Below, one piece after another: positions 25,705 through 33,902 of a stretch of DNA of 64,000 nucleotides. Under the pieces are notes generated by a model. That model ran no database searches and had not been told where the DNA came from. It worked only from the letters and a program-made list of their open reading frames with translations. Positions within the stretch are counted from its first letter, which is position 1; the number at the start of each line of letters is the position of its first letter. Source of the DNA: Syntrophales bacterium (GTDB lineage Bacteria > Desulfobacterota > Syntrophia > Syntrophales > UBA5619); the NCBI GenBank assembly GCA_023229765.1, contig JALNYO010000002.1, positions 1 through 64,000 on the forward strand, written 5' to 3'. The position numbers and the translations under genes are program-made.

Positions 25705-27216
25705 ATGGAAGTAATAACTAATCTTTATCTCGGTTTTCAGATCGCCTTGACGCCTGTCAACCTGCTTTTCTGCTGTATCGGCGTTGTGATCGGCACACTT
25801 GTCGGTGTCCTGCCGGGCATCGGGCCCGTAGGGGCCATGGCACTTCTCTTGCCGGCAACTTTTGGCGTTCCAATCCATTCGAGTCTCATCATGCTTGCTG
25901 GTATTTACTACGGGGCCATGTATGGCGGATCGACCACGTCCATTCTTGTCAACATTCCCGGCGAGGCCGCCTCCGTTGTGACCTGTATCGATGGGTACCA
26001 GATGGCAAGACACGGCCGGGCAGGAACTGCACTGGGCATATCGGCCATAGGTTCCTTTTTCGGGGGCACCATTTCCATAATCGGTTTGATGCTGATCGCG
26101 CAGCCGCTGGCTAATGTGGCTCTCGGATTTGGACCCCCGGAATATTTTTCCCTCATGTGCGCGGGACTCATTATCCTTACCTACCTGACGCAGGGTTCGA
26201 TGGTCAAGGCGCTGATGATGGCACTTGTGGGCATAATCCTTGGCACTATTGGCCTCGACATGATGGTAGGGCTTCCCCGCTTCACTTTCGGCGTCAATCA
26301 GCTGACCGATGGTATCGGCATTACACCCCTTGTTATGGGGCTTTTCGGGGTGTCCGAGGTTTTCATGAACATCGAGACAGAGATAAAGAGGGAAGTCTTT
26401 AAAACAGAAATCAAACACATCTGGCCATCACTTGCTGACTATGCCCAGTCAAAATGGGCCATAATGCGAGGGTCGGTGTTCGGTTTTTTTCTGGGCATCC
26501 TGCCAGGCGGCGGCGCAATACTCGCCTCTTTTCTGTCATATGCTATGGAGAAAAAACTTGCGAAGGAACCAGAGCGTTTTGGAAAGGGGGCAATTGAGGG
26601 TGTGGCCGGACCGGAGACAGCGAACAATGCCGCGGCAGGAGGGTCCATGATCCCCCTGCTCGCTCTTGGCATCCCTTCCAATATTGTCATGGCCATGCTC
26701 TTCTCTGCCTTTATCATTCATGGGGTGCAACCGGGCCCAATGCTCATGAGGAACAGCCCGGATATATTCTGGAGCCTCATCGCGAGTATGTATGTGGGAA
26801 ACGTTCTGCTGGTGCTGCTCAACTTGCCCCTCATCGGGCTCTGGGTCAAGTTGCTCAAGATACCCTATCGGATCCTCATGCCGATGATTCTGCTTTTCTG
26901 CCTCATCGGCGCATACAGCGTCAACAGTTCCATCTTCGACGTGTCGTTGATGATCTTCTTCGGCGCTGTAGGTTATCTGATGCGAAAATTTGGCTATGAA
27001 TCATCCCCGCTTGTCCTCGCCTTCGTCATGGGTCCGCTCTTGGAACAGAACCTGCGTCAATCGCTCCTCATATCAGACGGCAGTTTTACCATCTTTGTTA
27101 CCAGGCCCATATCCGGTGTGACATTGGTGATCGTGCTCTTTTTGCTGCTCTCAAACCTGCTTCCCTTCATGAAGAAAAGAAGAAAAAAGGTACAGGAGGT
27201 TCTCAAGGAAGAGTGA
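25705..27216 (+). CDS. tctA: Tripartite tricarboxylate transporter large permease (TctA)
   Basis: The 503-residue integral membrane protein has about eleven helices and the TctA signature regions: VGVLPGIGPVGAMALLLPAT and YYGAMYGGSTTSILVNIPGE in the first half, and FFLGILPGGGAILASFLSY in the second. The two similar halves reflect the internal repeat of the family. It uses an ion gradient to move the carboxylate captured by TctC. It is the last recognisable gene of the sigma-54 operon; beyond its stop lies mobile-element debris. Confidence 0.94.
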   Translation: MEVITNLYLGFQIALTPVNLLFCCIGVVIGTLVGVLPGIGPVGAMALLLPATFGVPIHSSLIMLAGIYYGAMYGGSTTSILVNIPGEAASVVTCIDGYQMARHGRAGTALGISAIGSFFGGTISIIGLMLIAQPLANVALGFGPPEYFSLMCAGLIILTYLTQGSMVKALMMALVGIILGTIGLDMMVGLPRFTFGVNQLTDGIGITPLVMGLFGVSEVFMNIETEIKREVFKTEIKHIWPSLADYAQSKWAIMRGSVFGFFLGILPGGGAILASFLSYAMEKKLAKEPERFGKGAIEGVAGPETANNAAAGGSMIPLLALGIPSNIVMAMLFSAFIIHGVQPGPMLMRNSPDIFWSLIASMYVGNVLLVLLNLPLIGLWVKLLKIPYRILMPMILLFCLIGAYSVNSSIFDVSLMIFFGAVGYLMRKFGYESSPLVLAFVMGPLLEQNLRQSLLISDGSFTIFVTRPISGVTLVIVLFLLLSNLLPFMKKRRKKVQEVLKEE

Positions 27217-27240
27217 GCTGACATATCCGCTAGTCCAACC

Positions 27241-27333
27241 CTCAGGCAGCGTGCGAACAAGGCTTTTGAGCAAATGGTCAAGGAAGAGTCTGCGAGACTG
27301 ATTCGCAAGACGGTTATGGATTTTCTGTTCTGA
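27241..27333 (+). pseudogene. IS1380-family transposase fragment (forward)
   Basis: Thirty codons (LRQRANKAFEQMVKEESARL, then IRKT) match the same region of the IS1380 remnant on the opposite strand (LRQRLDVVNGAFNQIVKEES). They represent a second, much shorter transposase scrap in inverted orientation. It begins 24 bp after the tctA stop. Confidence 0.7.
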
Positions 27334-27424
27334 TTGATCGCCCGTCGGGGACAGAAGGGAAAATAGGTTGTGATGATAATCCAGACAGAAATGCCCGGAG
27401 CCGGAGGCAAGCGCCGCGGAGTTC

Positions 27425-27772
27425 ATGAATGTTGCCATTGACTTGATCGAGACGGGCGCGCAGATTCGCACCGGCCTCGACCCGGAAGGAGTGTCTATAA
27501 GCACTCTTGCCGAGACGATCCGCGAACAGGGCATTCTCCAGCCGCTGACGGTTGCCCGGAGAGGCTTCTTGAGGCTTTTGTAGTCACTCTGGCTACAATC
27601 GTTAATTTCACTGGAAAATCGGTAAGTTCACTCAAAAGAGTTTTTGGATTTCCGAGGCTTCCGGGGGAGCCTTCAGGAGGCCCTGCGGACGGGGCAAATC
27701 GGGGTTTCCCAAGGCTATCTTTTTGCCGATTATCTGGACAATCCGGAGCTGCTCAATTGTCAGAGGGGCTGA
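27425..27772 (+). pseudogene. ParB-family protein remnant
   Basis: Two blocks in the same frame resemble ParB/KorB-type DNA-binding proteins. The first, from 27425, reads MNVAIDLIETGAQIRTGLDP and later LAETIREQGILQPLTV, the conserved N-terminal ParB motif, and ends in TAG at 27581-27583. The second (about 27626-27772) reads EALRTGQIGVSQGYLFADYL, the later part. In-frame stops and the missing middle make it a pseudogene. The last residues (LLNCQRG) already belong to the neighbouring IS1380 fragment. It is flanked by IS1380 scraps on both sides. Confidence 0.65.
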
Positions 27773-28140
27773 CATCGATGTCCAAGGGTACCAACTCGCC
27801 CTTGCTGGTGGATACCGTGCCTATCTCAGCAGCCGTCTTGCGAATCAATTTCGCCGACTCTTCTTTGACAATTTGATTAAACGCCCCATTCACGACATCC
27901 AAGCGCTGTCTGAGAGTCGGACAGGCGGAACATTGACCGATGCCTATGTTGCAACCGAAAAACGGAACATCCCGAAACGCCTCAATCGCGTCGTAGTCGG
28001 GCTTTCCCATGCACAACAATCCAATCATCGATTTTACAATATCCCCGTGCGGAATCCTGGGCTCTTGGCATCCCTGCCTCATCGACAGGCCCCCAAAAAG
28101 TAGCCTGTCCCCTTTTCGTTTTCAGTTTGACGCCTCCTGT
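27753..28140 (-). pseudogene. IS1380-family transposase remnant
   Basis: The minus strand encodes a transposase N-terminus in two frames. An opening segment (KTKRGQATFWGPVDEAG) runs from about 28123. A second segment follows in another frame (PRIPHGDIVKSMIGLLCMGK, then DYDAIEAFRDVPFF and LVPLDIDVSPSDN). A deletion and a frame change separate them near 28040. Family members continue with a DNSG..KEGV block and the catalytic domain, but here the frame ends at TGA 27753 exactly where the ParB debris begins. The element is dead. Confidence 0.75.
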
Positions 28141-28147
28141 GTTTTTC

Positions 28148-29062
28148 TCAAAGCCTGCTTATTTCCCCGTGCTCCTCCATACTCGGATGGACATGGATCA
28201 TGATGTCGCCGACGCGGGGAAATCGCTCGAAAATCAGTTTTCGCACCTGGTTCCCGATTCCGTGAGATTCTTGAACCGTCAGTTGCGGATTCATATCCAG
28301 CTTCAGATCGACAATCAGATTTTGCCCGGAGCGCCTGATCCGCACCTCGTTGACGCAATCGACGCCGGGAACGCAGGCGGCCGCATCTGTTATAGCCTTG
28401 ATGATTCCTTCCGGGGGCTGCCCGTCCATCAGGTCGTTCGAGGCGCTTCTGAGTGTCTGCCAGCCGATATGAAAGATGAAAAGCGCGGTAAGACCGGCTG
28501 CGATCGGGTCGAGCAATGCAACGCCGAGATATGCCCCGCCGACGCCAACAAGGGTCGCAATCGAGGTGAGAGCATCCTTGCGATGGTCCGTCGCGATCGC
28601 TTCGAGCGTCGGGCTCTCAGTTTTTTTGGCGATGCGCCTTGTATAGCGAAACAGGGTTTCCTTGATGACAATGGTGATAACGGCAGCAGCAACGGCGATT
28701 AAGCCCGGCTTTCCGTAATCTTTTTCGACGATCGTGGTGATTGCCCCGTAGAGAATGCCGCCGCCGGTGGATAGAATCACCAGCGAAATGAAGAAGGCGG
28801 CGATGCTCTCCGCCTTGCCGTGGCCGTAGGGGTGGTCATCGTCAAAGGGTTTGCTGCCGATCTTCAGCGCCGCCATCCCGGCGATCATGGCCAGCATGTC
28901 GGTCGCGCTTTCCAGCCCGTCGGCAAACACCGCCTCGGAATGGCCGAAATGGCCGGACAGCAGCTTTACGACCATCAGGATTACATTGATCCAGAGACCG
29001 ATAGTTATGGCCCTTCCGGCTATGCTGAAAGCCATCTGTCTTTTTACATTTTCTGATTCCAT
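28148..29062 (-). CDS. Cation diffusion facilitator (CDF) efflux protein
   Basis: The protein of about 304 residues has six membrane helices (about 15-210) and a C-terminal cytoplasmic ferredoxin-like domain. The metal sites are visible as DGLESATDM in helix 2 and ATDHRKDALTS in helix 5, with the family HPYGHGKAES motif between helices. It exchanges a divalent cation such as Zn, Fe, Co or Mn for protons. ATG at 29062 is preferred because GGAG lies 6 bp upstream; GTG at 29074 is the alternative. Repeat copy D begins 1 bp beyond that GTG, so any promoter must lie in or beyond the repeat. Confidence 0.92.
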   Translation of the reverse strand: MESENVKRQMAFSIAGRAITIGLWINVILMVVKLLSGHFGHSEAVFADGLESATDMLAMIAGMAALKIGSKPFDDDHPYGHGKAESIAAFFISLVILSTGGGILYGAITTIVEKDYGKPGLIAVAAAVITIVIKETLFRYTRRIAKKTESPTLEAIATDHRKDALTSIATLVGVGGAYLGVALLDPIAAGLTALFIFHIGWQTLRSASNDLMDGQPPEGIIKAITDAAACVPGVDCVNEVRIRRSGQNLIVDLKLDMNPQLTVQESHGIGNQVRKLIFERFPRVGDIMIHVHPSMEEHGEISRL

Positions 29063-29074
29063 CACTTTCTCCAC

Positions 29075-29206
29075 GAGCCAATTGCAAAACTCCCCATTCT
29101 TGTCATTCCCGCAACGATTCTGAGCGGGAATCTGGTTCTAACTGCTTGAAAAACCATATTCCCGATAGAGACATTCGGGAAAGACAAATCGTTTTGCAAT
29201 TGGCTC
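29075..29206. repeat. Palindromic MITE-like repeat, copy D
   Basis: This 132-bp copy has termini GAGCCAATTGCAAAAC and GTTTTGCAATTGGCTC and internal GTCATTCCCG and CGGGAAAGAC arms. It is placed directly upstream of the ribosome binding site of the cation efflux gene. No convincing target-site duplication was seen. Confidence 0.8.
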
Positions 29207-29673
29207 CATCAAAAACTTTTTCCCTTTACCATGTTTCCCTGTCGGGGGCCATATCAACTTGGAAGATTTTTCAGCCCTGCACCAAACAAAATACATGGCG
29301 AACGGGGTTTTGACAGTAGGGGCACGGCATGCCGTGCCCCTACTTCGGTTTCGCGGCTATACGAAGCACTCATGCCGGCACGCCGCTGAACCGGCTTCTC
29401 CTGATGCCGCGCCCGCTGACTTTTCCGCAATTGACGCATATCAGCAAGGCCTTATCTCAGATATACCTTGACGAAACGTCACGTATTTGCTTAATTGCTT
29501 GCGCACGTAGCGCTCAAGATTATAAGAACTCCGGAAAATGTACTTACAAAAATCGTAAATTCCTTGACCCTTGACGTATCCAAAAGACTGAAAGGGGAGG
29601 GGATGTTGATTTGCCCTACAATACCGCCTGCGCACTTTTTACTAAGCCCTTAAACCTGAACGGGGGTCATGCC
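29207..29673. other. Non-coding stretch with a perfect palindrome
   Basis: These 467 bases hold no supported gene. The notable element is the 28-bp palindrome at 29316-29343. Small frames on both strands have no family resemblance or ribosome binding sites. Confidence 0.5.
29316..29343. repeat. Perfect 28-bp palindrome
   Basis: The half-site GTAGGGGCACGGCA is followed immediately by its exact reverse complement. GC-rich palindromes of this kind recur as dispersed repeats in many bacterial genomes; only one copy is in this window. It would form a strong hairpin in RNA on either strand but has no U-tract. Confidence 0.8.
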
Positions 29674-29931
29674 GTGGGAGAACAAATTCTTCTGGAGAGG
29701 TTTTTCTGGTTTCATCAGGAAGCGAGAAACCAGAGATTTCCTAATGCTTCGACGCTGGCCCATCGTTTCGAATGTTCCGTTCGGACGGCCCAGCGAGATA
29801 TCGACTACTTCCGCTGCCGTCTTCACGCGATTTTCCGGGGCAGCAATGCCCCGGCCTCATTGAAGCCGTCAGGCGGCTGTAGCCTCCTCGGCGGTCAGGG
29901 GAATTTTCTTGACAAGTGGCACTATTTTTAA
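29674..29931 (+). pseudogene. WYL-type regulator, N-terminal HTH only
   Basis: From a GTG with a GGGGG site upstream, 85 codons read VGEQILLERFFWFHQEARNQ, then FPNASTLAHRFECSV and RTAQRDIDYFRCRL. This is the helix-turn-helix start of WYL-domain transcription factors (usually about 300 residues). After CRL the sequence becomes unrelated and stops, so the WYL ligand-binding domain is missing. It directly precedes the hicAB genes. Confidence 0.65.
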
Positions 29932-29937
29932 TATCAC
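29909..29937 (+). promoter_or_regulatory. Candidate promoter for hicAB
   Basis: TTGACA and TATCAC are separated by 17 bp. The -35 box is perfect and the -10 box is moderate. The hicA ATG at 29945 follows only 8 bp after the -10 box, so the transcript would be almost leaderless. A start elsewhere cannot be excluded. Confidence 0.4.
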
Positions 29938-29944
29938 TACAGCT

Positions 29945-30199
29945 ATGAACAGCGCGCATAGAAAAACCCTGTCCGCGATTTTTGCCGAGCCGCCACCGCG
30001 AACCTTGGAATGGCGCCGGATTGAATCACTGCTTATCGCGGCAGGCTGTGAAATGATCGAAGGGGCAGGGTCAAGGGTGGGCTTTAAGCGCGGAGGCCTG
30101 CGCGCTGACTTCCATCGTCCCCATCCGGGCAAGGAGGCTAAGCCATACCAAGTACGCGCTGCCCGTGAATTTTTTGAACAACTGGAGGTGAAACCATGA
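29945..30199 (+). CDS. hicA: HicA-family toxin (mRNA interferase-like)
   Basis: The 84-residue product has the HicA dsRBD-like layout: LEWRRIESLLIAAGCEMIEG, then GAGSRVGFKRGG and FHRPHPGKEA. In classical HicA the catalytic His lies in a GSH motif; here that position is Arg (GSR), as I recall for a distinct HicA subgroup that keeps the FHRPHP motif. The start at ATG 29945 was chosen over 29909, which lies in the promoter-like sequence. It overlaps hicB by 4 bp (ATGA), so the toxin comes first, the usual hicAB order. Confidence 0.82.
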   Translation: MNSAHRKTLSAIFAEPPPRTLEWRRIESLLIAAGCEMIEGAGSRVGFKRGGLRADFHRPHPGKEAKPYQVRAAREFFEQLEVKP

Positions 30200-30525
30200 G
30201 CAAACCCATGATGCATAAAGGCTATTCCGCCCGGATCGAATATAGCGACGAAGACGGCTGCTTTATTGGTCGCGTGTCCGGAATCCGCGATATTATTACT
30301 TTTCATGGGGAATCGGTGCAGGATATCCGCCAAGCCTTCGAGGAGGCGGTTAATTTCTATCTGGAAAGCTGCGCCGAGCGAGGCGAAACACCCAATAAGC
30401 CCTTTACGGGTCGTCTCATGGTGCGACTCTCGCCGGAGCTGCACAGCGCTATTGCAATGGCAGCCAAGCGCAACCATAAGAGCATCAACGCCTGGATCGC
30501 TGAAGCATGCAGCAACTGTACGTAG
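30196..30525 (+). CDS. hicB: HicB-family antitoxin
   Basis: The 109-residue protein has an N-terminal RNase-H-like HicB domain (YSARIEYSDEDGCFIGRV, then FHGESVQDIRQAFEEAV) and a C-terminal ribbon-helix-helix (GRLMVRLSPELHSAIAMAAK). The first part neutralises HicA and the second binds the operon promoter for autoregulation. GGAGG lies 7-11 bp before ATG 30196. Confidence 0.9.
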   Translation: MSKPMMHKGYSARIEYSDEDGCFIGRVSGIRDIITFHGESVQDIRQAFEEAVNFYLESCAERGETPNKPFTGRLMVRLSPELHSAIAMAAKRNHKSINAWIAEACSNCT

Positions 30526-30577
30526 GAGTGTAAGCAAAATCAGGCAGTCTTTTTTTTCCAGAAGATTCATGTCTTAA

Positions 30578-30761
30578 GGGTCTGCGACAAAAATGTGGGT
30601 ATCATAATACTTGCAGAAACTTATCCCCCCTTTGGAAAAGGGGGGCAGGGGGGATTCATAATAAAAGCAAGGGGATATTTATTCTCCATCAAATCTCCCC
30701 CAACCCCTCTTTGCTAAAGAGGGGTGAAAAACTGCTCTACCCATAAATTTGTCGCACACCC
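30578..30761. mobile_element. 184-bp MITE with 9-bp target-site duplication
   Basis: Terminal inverted repeats of 23 bp (left starts GGGTCTGCGACAAA, right is the complement of GGGTGTGCGACAAA) bound the element. The direct repeat ATGTCTTAA occurs on both sides (30569-30577 and 30762-30770). Inside are two C/G-rich hairpins of the CCCCCCTTTGG...AAAGGGGGG type. There is no coding capacity, so it would need a transposase in trans. Confidence 0.85.
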
Positions 30762-30851
30762 ATGTCTTAAAACCACCTTGAAAGGGTACGGGATATATGG
30801 TAGCCTGCCGCACTTTTAAGAAAGAATACTTGTGTTAAGGAGCGCTTTTAG

Positions 30852-33641
30852 ATGGATTACAAGGATACACTGAATCTTCCGCATACCGATTTCCCGATGA
30901 AGGCCAATCTCGCCAAACGTGAGCCGGAAATGCTTTCCCGCTGGGACGGGATGCATATCTATGACCTGATACGCCAGACATCCAAAGGTAGAAAGCCTTA
31001 CATACTTCACGACGGGCCGCCCTATGCCAACGGCAGCATCCATCTCGGAACGGCGCTCAACAAGATCATCAAGGACGTGCTGGTGAAGTCTAAAAACATG
31101 GCCGGCTTTGACAGCGTCTATGTCCCCGGCTGGGATTGCCACGGCCTGCCCATTGAGCACCAGGTTGACAAGGAATTGGGCGAAAAGAAAGGAACCCTCT
31201 CCCAGACGGAAAAGAGGCGCTTCTGCCGCCAGTACGCCGAACGTTACGTTGATATCCAGCGGGAACAGTTCAAGCGGCTCGGGGTTTTCGGGGAGTGGGA
31301 CAACCCCTACCTGACGATGGCCTACGATTACGAGGCGGCGACCGTAGCGGAGCTGGGGAGGCTCTATCTGGGCGGCGGCGTCTATAAAGGCAAAAAGCCC
31401 GTTTACTGGTGCGCCTCCTGCAAAACGGCGCTGGCCGAGGCCGAGGTTGAGTATCAGGATCACAGCACCCCGTCGATCTACGTGAAATTCCCCGCCGTTT
31501 CCGACGTGTCCGCCCGGTTGCCGAAGCTTGCCGGCGAGCAGGTTTCGGTCGTCATCTGGACGACGACCCCGTGGACGATCCCGGCCAACCTCGCCGTTGC
31601 GCTCCATGCCGATTTTATCTACGTTGCCCTCAAGATCAGGGGAGAGGTTTTGATTTTTGCCAGGGAACTCCTCGACAACTGTCTGAGCGCCTTCGGTCTT
31701 AGCGGTGAACCCTATGAAATTCTCGACGAATTTTCCGGATCTGCCTTGGAGGGGCTCAAGTTCCGCCATCCGATTATCGACAGGGAGAGCCTCCTGATCA
31801 TCGCCCCGTTTGTCACCCTCGACACCGGAACCGGCTGCGTGCATATCGCCCCCGGCCACGGTCAGGAGGATTATGAGATCGGGATGAAATATGGTCTGGA
31901 GAACTACGCTCCCGTTGATGATGACGGTAAATTCACCAAGGATGTCAAGGACTTTTCCGGTCAGTTTGTCTTTTCCGCAAACGACGCGGTGATCGAAAAG
32001 CTCAAAGGCGCGGGCGCGCTCTTGGGTCGGGTGGATATCAAGCACACCTATCCCCACTGCTGGCGTTGCAAGAACCCGATCATTTTCCGCTCCACGGAAC
32101 AGTGGTTTGTCTCGATGGAGAAAAACGACCTGCGGAAAAAGACGCTGCAGGCGATCGACAACGTCAAATGGATTCCGTCGTGGGGGCGGGACCGCATCTA
32201 CGGGATGATCGAAAACCGGCCCGACTGGTGCATCTCCCGCCAGCGGCTCTGGGGCGTGCCGATTACCGTATTTACCTGCAAGACTTGCGGGGAGCAGTTG
32301 CTGAATCAGCCGATCATCGATAATCTGGTTTCGCTTGTCCGCGAACAGGGGGCCGATGTCTGGTTTGAACGCGAGGCCAGGGAGCTGCTGCCGGCTGGAT
32401 GCGTCTGCCCTAAATGCGGCGGCGACGACTTCAAAAAGGAAACCGACATCCTCGATGTCTGGTTCGATTCCGGCGTCAGCCATGCCGCCGTCCTTGAAGG
32501 GCGGGATTATCTCCGCTCGCCTGCGGACATGTATCTCGAAGGCAACGATCAGCACCGAGGCTGGTTTCACTCCTCGCTTTTGGAGTCGGTGGCCTCCCGG
32601 GGACGCGCCCCGTACCTCAATGTCCTGACGCACGGTTTTGTCGTGGACGGCGACGGAAAGAAGATGTCGAAATCGGTGGGAAACGTCACCGACCCGCAGA
32701 AGATCATCGACGGCTACGGGGCGGAAATCCTCCGGCTCTGGGTTGCCTCGGCGGACTACACCGAAGACATCCGGGTCTCCGAGGAGATTCTGAAACGCCT
32801 CGTCGAAGCCTACCGGCGAATTCGCAACACGGGCCGCTTTATCCTTGGCAATATCTCGGATTTCCATCCGGAGACAGACTCTGTGCCGTATGAAGACATG
32901 GAGGAGATGGACCGCTGGATTCTGCACCGGCTGCAGGAGGTGATCCGCCGGGTCCGCGAAGCGTACGAGCTCTACCAGTACCATCAGGTCTATACGACGC
33001 TGTACAATTTCTGCACCGTTGATCTCTCCTCGCTGTATCTGGACGTACTGAAGGACCGTCTTTATACGTCAAAGACGGCATCCCGCCCGCGCCGCTCCGG
33101 ACAGACGGCGATGCACGAGATTCTGGAGGCGATGGCAAAACTTCTGGCGCCGATTCTGACCTTTACGGCGGAAGAAATCTGGCTGGCCCTGCCGGAACGG
33201 GCAGGCAAGCCGGAGAGCATCCATCTTACCGTTTTTCCGGAAGTGGACAGCGTGAAACTTCAACCGGAACTGGGCGAAAAATGGAAGAAACTCATCGCCG
33301 TAAAAAGCGAGGTTGCCCGGGCCATCGAGACGGCGCGCCAGAACAAGGTTGTCGGCCACTCTTTGGACGCCGCGGTCCTGATTGCCGCGCCGGATGACAT
33401 TCGCCCGCTGCTTCAGGAAAATGCCGAGGATTTGCGTGCATTTCTGATTGTCTCGGCGGTTGCCGTCGTTGAAGCCGCTGCAATTGAAAATGGCTATCAG
33501 AGTCCGGAAATTCCCGGGCTTGTCGTAGGCGTGAGTCGGGCGAAAGGCGTCAAGTGCGAACGCTGCTGGAACTACAGCGAGACGGTGGGCGAAAGCGCCG
33601 ACCATCCGACGCTCTGCACGAGGTGCGTGAAGAATCTGTAA
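30852..33641 (+). CDS. ileS: Isoleucyl-tRNA synthetase
   Basis: The 929-residue class I synthetase charges tRNA-Ile. The HIGH-equivalent is seen in PPYANGSIHLGTALNK (about residue 55-70). The CP1 editing domain includes the TTTPWTIPANLAV region, KKMSKSVGN lies near residue 600, and an anticodon-binding domain follows. The C-terminal zinc ribbon is CERCWNYSE and CTRCVKNL. Length and domain order are those of bacterial IleRS. AAGGAG precedes ATG 30852. It lies upstream of lspA, a common arrangement in proteobacteria. Confidence 0.97.
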   Translation: MDYKDTLNLPHTDFPMKANLAKREPEMLSRWDGMHIYDLIRQTSKGRKPYILHDGPPYANGSIHLGTALNKIIKDVLVKSKNMAGFDSVYVPGWDCHGLPIEHQVDKELGEKKGTLSQTEKRRFCRQYAERYVDIQREQFKRLGVFGEWDNPYLTMAYDYEAATVAELGRLYLGGGVYKGKKPVYWCASCKTALAEAEVEYQDHSTPSIYVKFPAVSDVSARLPKLAGEQVSVVIWTTTPWTIPANLAVALHADFIYVALKIRGEVLIFARELLDNCLSAFGLSGEPYEILDEFSGSALEGLKFRHPIIDRESLLIIAPFVTLDTGTGCVHIAPGHGQEDYEIGMKYGLENYAPVDDDGKFTKDVKDFSGQFVFSANDAVIEKLKGAGALLGRVDIKHTYPHCWRCKNPIIFRSTEQWFVSMEKNDLRKKTLQAIDNVKWIPSWGRDRIYGMIENRPDWCISRQRLWGVPITVFTCKTCGEQLLNQPIIDNLVSLVREQGADVWFEREARELLPAGCVCPKCGGDDFKKETDILDVWFDSGVSHAAVLEGRDYLRSPADMYLEGNDQHRGWFHSSLLESVASRGRAPYLNVLTHGFVVDGDGKKMSKSVGNVTDPQKIIDGYGAEILRLWVASADYTEDIRVSEEILKRLVEAYRRIRNTGRFILGNISDFHPETDSVPYEDMEEMDRWILHRLQEVIRRVREAYELYQYHQVYTTLYNFCTVDLSSLYLDVLKDRLYTSKTASRPRRSGQTAMHEILEAMAKLLAPILTFTAEEIWLALPERAGKPESIHLTVFPEVDSVKLQPELGEKWKKLIAVKSEVARAIETARQNKVVGHSLDAAVLIAAPDDIRPLLQENAEDLRAFLIVSAVAVVEAAAIENGYQSPEIPGLVVGVSRAKGVKCERCWNYSETVGESADHPTLCTRCVKNL

Positions 33642-33673
33642 AAAACGGTAACTATTGAATACTTAACCAAGCT

Positions 33674-33751
33674 TGTCATCCCCGAGTGTTTCTATCGGGG
33701 ATACGGTTTTAAAACCGGTACCATATTCCCGATTACACCCTCGGGAATGAC
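33674..33751. repeat. Palindromic repeat between ileS and lspA
   Basis: Outer arms GTCATCCCCGAG and CTCGGGAATGAC enclose two smaller stem-loops, one built on ACGGTTTTAAAACCGGT. It shares the GTCATTCCCG core of the copy A-D family but lacks the AATTGCAAAAC ends. Confidence 0.7.
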
Positions 33752-33902
33752 AGATTTTATTATCATGTTGAATGGTTAAAAAAACATATCATTCGGGGAT
33801 CTTTTGCCAGAGTTGGTTCATGAGGGGCGGGTTTAAAACCCGTCCGTACTTCCATCATTTGTTGCGCCCACGCCGGGCGGAAGTGTCCACAGGGGGTAAT
33901 TT

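Noticed and set aside
30816..32984. Long minus-strand ORF (722 codons) opposite ileS
   Set aside because: It is antisense to a clear isoleucyl-tRNA synthetase, has no recognisable domains and is the usual result of GC-biased third codon positions.
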